Assembly: GCA_041583495.1 (NCBI GenBank)
Contig: JBFHFS010000101.1
Span: forward strand, 1 to 6,501
DNA: 6,501 bases
Reading direction: 5' to 3'
DNA from: JBFHFS01 sp041583495
GTDB taxonomy: Bacteria > Bacteroidota > Bacteroidia > Bacteroidales > Marinilabiliaceae
A program made the translations under genes and the position numbers. The notes beneath the pieces are model-generated. The model searched no databases, was not told the DNA's origin, and saw nothing but the letters and a program-made list of their open reading frames with translations. This document shows positions 1 through 6,440 of this stretch, one piece after another. How positions within the stretch are numbered: position 1 is the first letter of the stretch; each line of letters starts with the position of its first letter.

Positions 1-135
1 ACTCAGCTCGGGAGAGTTCTTTTCTTTTAGCGAAGAGTACTGATTTTTAGCTTTTTCATGTCAGTGGCGGCATTTTTTGTTTCGTTTTTGCTGCTGTAGG
101 CAAAAATGAAAAGCCCGTCGGCTTGAGACGAAATA
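1..135 (-). repeat. Probable dispersed intergenic element, left edge
   Basis: This stretch has no convincing gene. Read on the - strand it contains a run GAAACAAAAAAT (72-83) followed by a GC-rich CCGCC segment and an A-rich AAAAAGCTAAAAATC segment. The same order of blocks, with GAAGCAAAAAAT at 6381-6392, occurs on the + strand at the right end of the window. Intergenic elements of this general look (A-rich blocks around a short GC-rich core) are common in Bacteroidota genomes; that comparison is from memory. The similarity between the two copies is patchy, so they may be only distant members of one family. The outer boundary lies beyond the window and the inner boundary near 135 is a guess. 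Confidence 0.35.
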
Positions 136-301
136 TAAAAAATCATTCAAAAAAGAATTTTTACCGGGCAATAGTGAAAAAATAATTGAAAATGTAACCG
201 AAAGCCTTAAAAATAGTATACCAACAGATTACCGAGAGTTTATAAAATTCCCCATATTGCAAACGCAAACATTTACCGAAAACGATAAATGCACTGTTTG
301 A
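110..301 (+). pseudogene. 3' remnant of an unidentified gene
   Basis: An open frame runs from just after a stop at 107-109 to a TGA at 299-301, about 63 codons, with no ATG or GTG. From about codon 8 it reads like ordinary protein sequence, alternating charged and hydrophobic residues, with stretches such as ENVTESLKNSIPTDYREF and then FIKFPILQTQTFTEN. It is AT-rich and lysine-rich, unlike the kinase gene downstream. The simplest reading is the C-terminal end of a gene whose 5' part was lost or replaced by the element at the left edge. I do not recognise the family. It could also be chance openness of an AT-rich spacer, so confidence is low. It ends 26 bases before the chosen start of the hybrid kinase. 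Confidence 0.3.
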
Positions 302-327
302 CGAGTGTGATTATTGGAACAGACTTC

Positions 328-3141
328 ATGAGAAAGGCAACCCTTTTAGCAATAATAAGCATATTGGCCCTGGTAGGCTCCAATGTTTACTACTACTTCG
401 ACACTTATCGGTGGCAGATACAAACACAGGAGACCATCTTAAAAAAAGAGCTTTTGGTTTGTTACAATCAAATAGATCAAACCCTGAGCCGCACCCAGAC
501 CAACCTGGTGTTGATGATTACCCATTCTGAATTAGACTCTCTTTTTGAGGATAACTCCCGAACCCTGGAGATCCAAAGACGGATGGAAATGCTCTACAAT
601 CGATACGGTGAATATCTCAACACCCTTACGATTGTGCGGGTCTCCGATGGATCTGCCTATACTTTAAAGCAAAACCCCAATCAGTCTTTCACTTACTTTT
701 TCAAAAAAGAGACCATTCGCAGTGCCTTTAACCACAACCAGTTAATCGATGCCAGGGGAGAAACCCTCACCTATGTCCAGCCTCTTTACAACGATTTAAA
801 AATCTTTGGCTATGTTGAACTCGAGTTCCGGGTCAAGGATTTCTTCAGGTCCTCATTCTACAGCTTCTCACTGGGCGACCTGCAGTTTCAGTGGGTGTTA
901 AAATACAATGGAACGGTGCTTTACAACACCATCGAGAATGACAACTTTTATCCGGTCATCGACAGTCGTGAACTCATCAACAACTCTTCGGAGGTTTTTT
1001 CACGCATCCACAGCATCAATATCGACAACAAAGAAGTCAGGGTCTTGTCCCTGTTTCTGCATTCGAAGATGAGTGAGCCCGGGTATTTCCTGGTGTTCTC
1101 TCTCCCCATTAAGATGCTGAAGGGCTCCATTGTGCGCAACGCTTTCCTGATTGGGTTTATCTCCTTGTTGATCATTATCATAATAATGATTTTTTATGGG
1201 TACACCCTGTACAACCAGCAAAAAAAGGAACGCCGTCTCCGCCAATCGGAACAGGCCTTGAATAAGATGTTGCACTACCTGCCCGTAGGCATTTTACTGG
1301 TGGACCAGAACCGGGAGATAAAACTGATTAACAAAGCCGCCAAAAAGCTGTTTTACCTGGAGGACGAAGACCAGGTTTTAGGACAAATCCTGGATGAGAA
1401 AAAACTATTGTCTCATTACGAGGTGCTCAGCTCCACCTCTTACTCGAAATACGACAACCGCTACATCCTTAAGGATCAAGAGGGAAAAGAGCATGTTCTC
1501 TCCAACGAGAAGATTCCCTTCTTTTTACTCAACGAGCGCTATTTCATCGATTTCTACCATGAGATTACGCCCTTTTTAACAACCGACATAAAGAACACTC
1601 AAACACCTCAATCCGAGTTTATTGCCAACATTAGTCACGAGCTGCGTACCCCCTTAAATGGCATTATCGGGATGAACGAACTGCTGGTGAACTCAACCAA
1701 TATCCCAAAAGATGAGCGCGAAATGGCCAAGGTGGCAAGACGCTCGGCAGAAACCCTTTTGACCCTGATCAACGACATCCTGGATTTCTCAAAAATTGAA
1801 GCCGGGAAATTCGAGATTGAATCCATCCCCTTTAATCTGCACGACGAAGTAGCCTCCACCATTCAGTCTTTTGCCCAAAATGCCAAAGCCAAAAAAATCA
1901 CCCTCACCTGGCACTCGTCCACCCGATTACCTTACGATTTCATGGGCGACCCCATTCGCATCCGTCAGGTATTTAACAACCTGATAGGTAATGCCATAAA
2001 ATTTACCCCCTCGGGAAGAGTGCACCTGTCAATTGAGCAATCACGAATGCTAAACGGCGGCAAGGCATTGCAGTTTTCGGTAAAAGATACCGGCATCGGC
2101 ATTAAAAATGAAAAACTATCCACCATTTTTAACCCCTTTTCACAAGCCGACCAAACCACCACCCGCAAATTTGGCGGCACCGGCCTGGGAACCACCATCT
2201 CGAAACAATTGGTTAACCTGATGGGTGGAGAGATCTGGGCGGGCAGCCCTTCCGGGTTATCCGAAAACCCCGATTTACCCGGGGCAGAGTTTTCCTTTAC
2301 ACTGCCCTTTAAAACCCGCAAGTTCTTCAAAGAACTTCATCTGGACCGAATTCTTTCTTTCGCCCAGGCTCAGGCCATGATCATTTCGGATGATGCCTTG
2401 CAAGTACAGGTGATGTCAAAAAACCTGACCACCCTGGGCATTAAATACGACGTGCTTCCCCCTTCACGCGAAACCTTGCATCTGTTGCGCGATACCCAGC
2501 GTTATCACTTCCTGGTTATAGACCACCGACCCGACCTGAACGGACTGGACTTCCTGCTGGAACTCTACAACTATCATTTGCATAAAAAATACCTGATCGC
2601 AATCCAGAGTAACGACTATCAGCTATCCAACACAAAAGTAGCCCGCCAGTTAGGAGCCGACATATACTTACGCAAACCGGTCACGCTGAAAGTATTGAAC
2701 AACTTCCTGCTAAGGCAATTCACCGCCATTGATGCCGAGAAGCCCTCGTTGCCTCTATCCATCCCCGAAGGATTAAATATCCTGGCCATGGAGGAGAGCC
2801 CGTTGGAGCGCCAGGTAATAAAAAACATTTTCCTAAGGCTGGGCTACTCCATCGACCTGTCAGATCAAAGTTCCGAAGTGGCCGAAATGAGTCAACACAC
2901 CCACTACGACCTCATTCTCCTTAATTACAACCCCTCCGGAACAGATGTTATAGAAGTGGCGAAAACCCTGAGAAATCAAGATTACAAGAACCCAATCGTC
3001 ATATTGACCTCCAATACAGAGGAAGAATTTCAACTCAAAAATACGAAGGGTCTGATAGACGATTATTTGGTCAAGCCTGTGGGAATGGACAACATCCTTA
3101 GGATTGTTCTTAAGTGGTGTAACCATAGACCCAAACCCTGA
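328..3141 (+). CDS. Membrane hybrid sensor histidine kinase (PAS-HisKA-HATPase-REC-REC)
   Basis: A 937-residue inner-membrane sensor kinase expected to autophosphorylate on His and pass phosphate to a receiver. Visible order: TM1 (about 4-24), extracytoplasmic region (25-268, Cache-like by its QPLYND and GYVELEF segments, an inference), TM2 (269-295), PAS-like domain (307-417), HisKA with His437 in SHELRTPLNG, and HATPase (541-661) with Asn551/Asn555, DTGIGI (587-592), an F-box (FNPFSQAD) and FGGTGLGTTIS (615-625). Receiver 1 (682-799) keeps Asp688/Asp689, Asp732, Ser761 and Lys783. Receiver 2 (815-932) has Glu822/Glu823, Asn866 where the phosphoacceptor Asp belongs, Thr894 and Lys916. I chose ATG 328 because it puts the hydrophobic segment at the very N-terminus; an in-frame ATG at 289 would add 13 residues. 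No clear ribosome binding site or promoter is seen. The stimulus is unknown. No HPt or output domain is present. Confidence 0.93.
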   Translation: MRKATLLAIISILALVGSNVYYYFDTYRWQIQTQETILKKELLVCYNQIDQTLSRTQTNLVLMITHSELDSLFEDNSRTLEIQRRMEMLYNRYGEYLNTLTIVRVSDGSAYTLKQNPNQSFTYFFKKETIRSAFNHNQLIDARGETLTYVQPLYNDLKIFGYVELEFRVKDFFRSSFYSFSLGDLQFQWVLKYNGTVLYNTIENDNFYPVIDSRELINNSSEVFSRIHSINIDNKEVRVLSLFLHSKMSEPGYFLVFSLPIKMLKGSIVRNAFLIGFISLLIIIIIMIFYGYTLYNQQKKERRLRQSEQALNKMLHYLPVGILLVDQNREIKLINKAAKKLFYLEDEDQVLGQILDEKKLLSHYEVLSSTSYSKYDNRYILKDQEGKEHVLSNEKIPFFLLNERYFIDFYHEITPFLTTDIKNTQTPQSEFIANISHELRTPLNGIIGMNELLVNSTNIPKDEREMAKVARRSAETLLTLINDILDFSKIEAGKFEIESIPFNLHDEVASTIQSFAQNAKAKKITLTWHSSTRLPYDFMGDPIRIRQVFNNLIGNAIKFTPSGRVHLSIEQSRMLNGGKALQFSVKDTGIGIKNEKLSTIFNPFSQADQTTTRKFGGTGLGTTISKQLVNLMGGEIWAGSPSGLSENPDLPGAEFSFTLPFKTRKFFKELHLDRILSFAQAQAMIISDDALQVQVMSKNLTTLGIKYDVLPPSRETLHLLRDTQRYHFLVIDHRPDLNGLDFLLELYNYHLHKKYLIAIQSNDYQLSNTKVARQLGADIYLRKPVTLKVLNNFLLRQFTAIDAEKPSLPLSIPEGLNILAMEESPLERQVIKNIFLRLGYSIDLSDQSSEVAEMSQHTHYDLILLNYNPSGTDVIEVAKTLRNQDYKNPIVILTSNTEEEFQLKNTKGLIDDYLVKPVGMDNILRIVLKWCNHRPKP

Positions 3142-3203
3142 GATTCAGACTCATCTCAACGAACCCCATAACCCAAAAAGGTTCAGGGATCAAAACATCA
3201 ATT

Positions 3204-4355
3204 ATGGAGCTATACAACCGAAAACGTTGGTGGAAATTTTTACTGGTGGTGGGCGCCTTAGCCATCGGGGGAGCCTCTCTCTTTTTCACCAATAAGCTGA
3301 GCCAGGAGCTTCGACTGGAGGAAACGCGTAAGATGGAACTGTGGGCCAAAGCCAACAGGCAGTTCACCATGCCCGATATCGAAGACCAATCACTGGCCCT
3401 GGTATTCGATATAATCCAAAACAACACCACTGTTCCGCTAATCATTGCCGACAGCAACGACACCATCTTTTTTCACCGCAACCTCTCCCTGCCCGAGCGA
3501 AACCCCAAGGCAGCTCTCGAAAAGGAGTTGGTCCGCATGAAGAACGACAAGGAACCCATCCCCATCGACCTGGGGAATGGCGAGATGCAATACATTTACT
3601 ATTCCGACTCTATATTGTTGCAAAAACTCAGACTCTTTCCGGTGGTTCAACTGCTGGTGGTGATATTGTTCGTGGCCCTGGCCTACTGGGCCTTCAGTGC
3701 GGCACGCCGTTGGGAACAGGATCAGGTTTGGGTTGGGATGGCCAAAGAAACAGCCCACCAACTGGGAACACCCACCTCTTCCCTTCTGGGATGGGTGGAG
3801 TTGCTTTCTCTGAAACAGATCGAACCCGGCCTGGTGCAGGAAATGCAACACGACATTACCCGCCTGCAAACCATCACAGCCCGCTTTTCCAAGATTGGCG
3901 CACGCCCCGAACTGGAAAGCGTTGACCTGCGAACCCTGCTATCCCATACGGTACAATATCTCTCGCGACGCATCTCCTCGAGCATCCACATAGAGCTGCC
4001 CCCCAAAGAGATTCCCTCACCAATGGTAAAAGTCAACCGCCCCTTATTTGAATGGGTGATTGAAAACCTGACCAAAAATGCGGCCGATGCCGTGGAAGGC
4101 AAGGGCTCCATCTCAATCCATTGGGGAACCCTGCGCCGAAATGTCTTCATCGACCTGACAGATACAGGCAAAGGCATCGCACGACAATATCATAAAACCG
4201 TGTTCAAACCCGGCTATACAACAAAAAAACGAGGCTGGGGCCTTGGCCTTACCCTGGCCCGCCGAATTGTGGAAGACTATCACAAAGGCCAGATTCTGGT
4301 GCGCGAATCCACGCCGGGCAAAGGAACCACCTTTAGAATTACCCTGCCCGGATAG
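3204..4355 (+). CDS. Two-TM sensor histidine kinase with HQLGTP H-box
   Basis: A 383-residue membrane histidine kinase. It has TM1 (about 11-29), a short extracytoplasmic region (30-144), TM2 (145-166), and then directly a dimerisation/phosphoacceptor segment with His185 in ETAHQLGTPTSSLLGW. The ATPase domain follows: N-box ENLTKNAADA (Asn288, Asn292), DTGKG (320-324), the FKPGYTTKKRGWGLGL block (334-349) joining the F and G2 boxes, and a C-terminal GTTFRITLPG. There is no obvious HAMP, PAS or receiver domain. The residue after the His is Gln rather than the usual acidic Glu, while Thr189 at +4 is kept. The gene starts 62 bp after the hybrid kinase with no promoter box between, so co-transcription is likely. 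It ends at a terminator-like structure. Signal and partner regulator are unknown. The kinase assignment is firm. Confidence 0.93.
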   Translation: MELYNRKRWWKFLLVVGALAIGGASLFFTNKLSQELRLEETRKMELWAKANRQFTMPDIEDQSLALVFDIIQNNTTVPLIIADSNDTIFFHRNLSLPERNPKAALEKELVRMKNDKEPIPIDLGNGEMQYIYYSDSILLQKLRLFPVVQLLVVILFVALAYWAFSAARRWEQDQVWVGMAKETAHQLGTPTSSLLGWVELLSLKQIEPGLVQEMQHDITRLQTITARFSKIGARPELESVDLRTLLSHTVQYLSRRISSSIHIELPPKEIPSPMVKVNRPLFEWVIENLTKNAADAVEGKGSISIHWGTLRRNVFIDLTDTGKGIARQYHKTVFKPGYTTKKRGWGLGLTLARRIVEDYHKGQILVRESTPGKGTTFRITLPG

Positions 4356-4399
4356 GCCAAATAGACCCCGGAGAAAAAGGGCCTTTTTTACTTTTTTTG
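4354..4399 (+). terminator. Terminator-like hairpin and T-tract after the kinase genes
   Basis: AGGCC (4354-4358, overlapping the kinase stop codon) can pair with GGCCT (4380-4384), followed by two T-runs interrupted by AC and ending at 4399. A competing smaller hairpin, CCC (4367-4369) with GGG (4379-4381), sits inside. The stem is short with a 21-nt loop, so strength is uncertain, but the position between two transcription units fits a terminator. Confidence 0.5.
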
Positions 4400-4439
4400 A
4401 AATTGTGCACTTTTTCTTTTTCACACGCTTAATATTTTA

Positions 4440-4447
4440 TACCTTTG
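4440..4447 (+). promoter_or_regulatory. Bacteroidota -7 promoter box for the yceD-rpmF-fabH operon
   Basis: TACCTTTG matches the TAnnTTTG -7 consensus of the primary sigma factor in Bacteroidota exactly. A TTG at the usual -33 spacing is not present; the expected place (about 4415-4421) is a T-run, so the -33 element is degenerate. Transcription would begin a few bases downstream, giving a very short leader before ATG 4462 or 4471. Confidence 0.65.
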
Positions 4448-4470
4448 CGAAGTTTTTACATATGGGTGTG

Positions 4471-5046
4471 ATGAAGAAGTTGGATCAATACAGCATTGCC
4501 TTTAAAGGACTTAAGGAGGGGGAAGACCTCTTTGAGTATGAATTGGACGATGCTTTTTTTTCCCTTTTTGAGGCCTCCCAGATAGAAACAGGTCATTTAA
4601 AAGCCAGCGTTAAGCTCAAAAAAAGTGAGCAAATGCTGATTTTTGACTTCCATTTGGAAGGACAGGTTGATTCGATTTGCGATCGCTGTCTGGACAGCGT
4701 GAAGTTACCGGTGCTTTACGATGGCAAACTCTTTGTGAAATTTGGAGAAACCTACGATGAACCCTCTGAGGAGATCATTGTGTTACCCCGCGAAGAGAAT
4801 GCTATTAATATCGCCCGATATCTTTACGAGTTCATCATCATAAGCCTCCCAATCAGGCATCTGCATCCCATGGATGAAGATGGTCATTCGGAGTGTAACC
4901 AGGAGATGCTTGAACAACTGGACCGATATCTGATTAATAGAACCGATGAGGTGGATCCCGATGAGATGGATCCCGATGAGAACAACGACCTGATCGATCC
5001 CAGATGGGGAGAATTGAAAAAATTAAAAGAAAAAAACAACAAGTAA
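4471..5046 (+). CDS. yceD: YceD/DUF177 family protein
   Basis: A 191-residue soluble protein of the YceD (DUF177) family. In plants and E. coli, family members are linked to 23S rRNA processing or accumulation, and the gene almost always precedes rpmF. Family signs here are an N-terminal YSIAFKGLKEGE segment, a CDRCL motif (Cys70 and Cys73), a third cysteine in SECNQ (Cys142), and the C-terminal DPRWGELKKLK block. Between the last two lies a strongly acidic stretch containing the duplicated pentapeptide DPDEM/DPDEN. I took ATG 4471 (MKKLDQY) because it matches the usual family N-terminus as I recall it. ATG 4462 in the same frame would add MGV and is equally possible. A far-upstream in-frame ATG at 4243 would lie inside the kinase gene and upstream of the promoter. 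The stop is 12 bp before rpmF, consistent with one operon. Confidence 0.9.
   Translation: MKKLDQYSIAFKGLKEGEDLFEYELDDAFFSLFEASQIETGHLKASVKLKKSEQMLIFDFHLEGQVDSICDRCLDSVKLPVLYDGKLFVKFGETYDEPSEEIIVLPREENAINIARYLYEFIIISLPIRHLHPMDEDGHSECNQEMLEQLDRYLINRTDEVDPDEMDPDENNDLIDPRWGELKKLKEKNNK
4951..4980 (+). repeat. 15-bp in-frame tandem duplication in yceD
   Basis: Two consecutive 15-base units, 4951-4965 and 4966-4980, differ only at their first base (G then A): RTGGATCCCGATGAG. They encode VDPDE-MDPDE in the acidic region of YceD. The near-identity at the DNA level suggests a recent slippage-type duplication. Confidence 0.9.
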
Positions 5047-5058
5047 AAGACGATAAAA

Positions 5059-5244
5059 ATGGCACATCCTAAACGAAAAATCTCCAAAACCAGAAGAGAC
5101 AAGAGAAGAACTCACGACAAGGCTACCTTGCCTACACTGGGCGTATGCTCTAACTGCGGCTCAACAACCAAACTGCATACCGTATGTGGAGAATGTGGTT
5201 ATTATAGAGGTAAACTGGCTGTAGAGAAAGAAGTTACAGCCTAA
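5059..5244 (+). CDS. rpmF: 50S ribosomal protein L32
   Basis: A 61-residue protein of the large ribosomal subunit. It has the typical L32 N-terminus MAHPKRKISKTRRDKRRTH, rich in Lys and Arg for rRNA contact, followed by a zinc-ribbon with two CxxC pairs (Cys30/Cys33 in CSNC and Cys43/Cys46 in CGEC). All four cysteines are present, so this is the zinc-binding form. Length and ending (YYRGKLAVEK) are normal for the family. It lies 12 bp after yceD and 17 bp before fabH, so it should be read from the promoter box near 4440. No strong Shine-Dalgarno sequence precedes it, which is usual in Bacteroidota. Confidence 0.98.
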   Translation: MAHPKRKISKTRRDKRRTHDKATLPTLGVCSNCGSTTKLHTVCGECGYYRGKLAVEKEVTA

Positions 5245-5261
5245 TTTATTCGGAGTTTATT

Positions 5262-6263
5262 ATGGGCAAGGTGAACGCAGTTATTACAGCGGTAGGAGGT
5301 TATGTACCTAAATATGTACTAACCAACGATGAGTTAAGCACAATGGTAAACACTTCCAACGAATGGATTACCACCCGTGTTGGGATTAACGAACGGCGCA
5401 TCTTAAAAGGAGAAGGTCTTGGAACCTCCGATATGGCTGCCGAAGCCATAAAGGAGTTACTCGAGAAGTCCGGGACACAACCCGAAGAGGTTGATCTGCT
5501 TATTTGTGCTACCGTTACCCCCGATCACGTTTTCCCTGCTACAGCTAACATCATCTCCGACAAGCTGGATATTCGCAATGCCCACAGCTTCGACATTAAT
5601 GCCGGTTGCTCCGGATTCCTGTACGCTCTGGATACGGCAACCCGGTTTATTGAAAGTGGCAACAAGAAGAAGGTGATCGTCGTTGGAGCCGACAAAATGT
5701 CCTCCATCGTTGATTATACCGACCGAACCACTTGTGTTCTCTTTGGCGATGGCGCCGGCGCAGTACTGCTGGAACCCACCTCCTCTCAGGACGTTGGAAT
5801 TAAAGACAGCCTCCTGCGCAGCGACGGATTTGGCCGGCATTACCTGAACATGAAAGCCGGCGGATCGGTTAAACCTCCCTCGCACGAAACCATCGACAAC
5901 CGCGAACACTTTATCTTCCAGGATGGCCGTCATGTATTCAAACATGCCGTGTCGAAAATGGCCGATGTGACCGTTGAACTGATGGAGAAAAACGGGTTAA
6001 CCTCCGATAGTCTCGACTGGCTGGTTCCCCATCAAGCCAACATGCGTATTATTGAGGGTACTGCCCAACGTATGGGCCTCGAAAAAAGTAAGGTGATGAT
6101 CAACATTCAGCGCTATGGAAATACCACAGCTGCCACGTTGCCCATCTGCCTGTGGGAATGGGAGAACCAACTCAAAAAAGGCGACAACCTCATTCTGGCG
6201 GCCTTTGGCGCCGGATTTACCTGGGGTGCCCTCTACCTGAAATGGGGATATAACGGCCAATAA
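5262..6263 (+). CDS. fabH: 3-oxoacyl-ACP synthase III (KAS III, FabH)
   Basis: A 333-residue cytoplasmic condensing enzyme that starts fatty-acid synthesis by joining an acyl-CoA primer to malonyl-ACP, releasing CO2 and CoA. The thiolase-fold catalytic triad is complete: Cys116 in NAGCSGFLYAL, His257 in VPHQANMRII and Asn287 in RYGNTTAA. Other family blocks are the N-terminal NEWITTRVGINERR, LLICATVTPDHVFPATA, FGDGAGAVLLEP and the C-terminal AAFGAGFTWGA. Length is normal for Bacteroidota FabH. The start is supported by GGAG at 5252-5255, six bases before ATG 5262, the clearest ribosome binding site in the window. It is the last gene of the yceD-rpmF-fabH unit. The primer used (acetyl or branched-chain) cannot be read from the sequence. 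Confidence 0.97.
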   Translation: MGKVNAVITAVGGYVPKYVLTNDELSTMVNTSNEWITTRVGINERRILKGEGLGTSDMAAEAIKELLEKSGTQPEEVDLLICATVTPDHVFPATANIISDKLDIRNAHSFDINAGCSGFLYALDTATRFIESGNKKKVIVVGADKMSSIVDYTDRTTCVLFGDGAGAVLLEPTSSQDVGIKDSLLRSDGFGRHYLNMKAGGSVKPPSHETIDNREHFIFQDGRHVFKHAVSKMADVTVELMEKNGLTSDSLDWLVPHQANMRIIEGTAQRMGLEKSKVMINIQRYGNTTAATLPICLWEWENQLKKGDNLILAAFGAGFTWGALYLKWGYNGQ

Positions 6264-6324
6264 GCCTGCCCCAACCATTGCTTTCGGAGGATGCACCCTG
6301 TCCCATTCGGGATAACCTTATAGC

Positions 6325-6440
6325 ACCTTTCTTCTTCGTTCTCTTGCCAGAGGGCACCTCCTTTTTCTACCACAAAAAAGGAAGCAAAAAATCACCCCTG
6401 CAGTGAAGAGCCTAATTTTATGGCTCCTGATAAAAATAAA
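6325..6440 (+). repeat. Probable dispersed intergenic element, right edge
   Basis: The 238 bases after fabH (6264-6501) show no gene. Within them is a chain of small palindromes: TGCC/GGCA (6345-6356), TCCTTTTT/AAAAAGGA (6359-6382) and GAGCC/GGCTC (6408-6426), joined by GAAGCAAAAAAT and a CACCCC core. This order of blocks resembles the - strand of bases 1-104. Such palindromic, A-rich spacers are common between genes in Bacteroidota, a judgement from memory. The rest, 6264-6324 and 6441-6501, holds nothing I can name. Confidence 0.35.
6359..6382 (+). terminator. Possible terminator hairpin downstream of fabH
   Basis: TCCTTTTT (6359-6366) pairs perfectly with AAAAAGGA (6375-6382) around an 8-nt loop. 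It is the best stem in the spacer and lies about 95 bp after the fabH stop. The stem is AT-rich and is followed by A-rich rather than T-rich sequence on the + strand, so termination here is uncertain; it may simply be part of the intergenic element. Confidence 0.3.

Noticed and set aside
27..146. A 39-codon frame on the - strand with ATG at 146-144 and TAA at 29-27
   Set aside because: It lies almost wholly inside the suspected intergenic element, has no visible ribosome binding site, and its residues simply reflect the A-rich blocks. A chance frame is more likely than a small gene.
293..300. ACTGTTTG as a promoter -7 box for the hybrid kinase
   Set aside because: It lacks the leading TA of TAnnTTTG, and the nearest upstream TTG (257-259) is about 33 bases away instead of about 20.
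289..327. Upstream in-frame ATG for the hybrid kinase
   Set aside because: It adds 13 residues (MHCLTSVIIGTDF) before the membrane segment, overlaps the end of the upstream remnant frame and has no better ribosome binding site than ATG 328. Kept only as an alternative.
3161..3184. GAACC/GGTTC inverted repeat between the two kinase genes
   Set aside because: The stem is only 5 bp with a 14-nt loop and no T-tract follows, so it does not support termination between the kinases.
3341..3925. A 194-codon + strand frame overlapping the second kinase
   Set aside because: It is fully contained in the kinase gene in another frame. Its translation is rich in Gly, Pro, Arg and His, has no recognisable domain, and looks like an out-of-frame reading. 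The kinase frame has every expected motif.
4243..4470. Long N-terminal extension of YceD from ATG 4243
   Set aside because: It overlaps the kinase coding sequence and would be translated through the terminator and promoter region. The extra residues are low-complexity (Phe-rich from T-runs) and have no counterpart in the family.
6301..6312. TCCC/GGGA mini-hairpin after fabH as a terminator
   Set aside because: A 4-bp stem with no T-tract is too weak to call.
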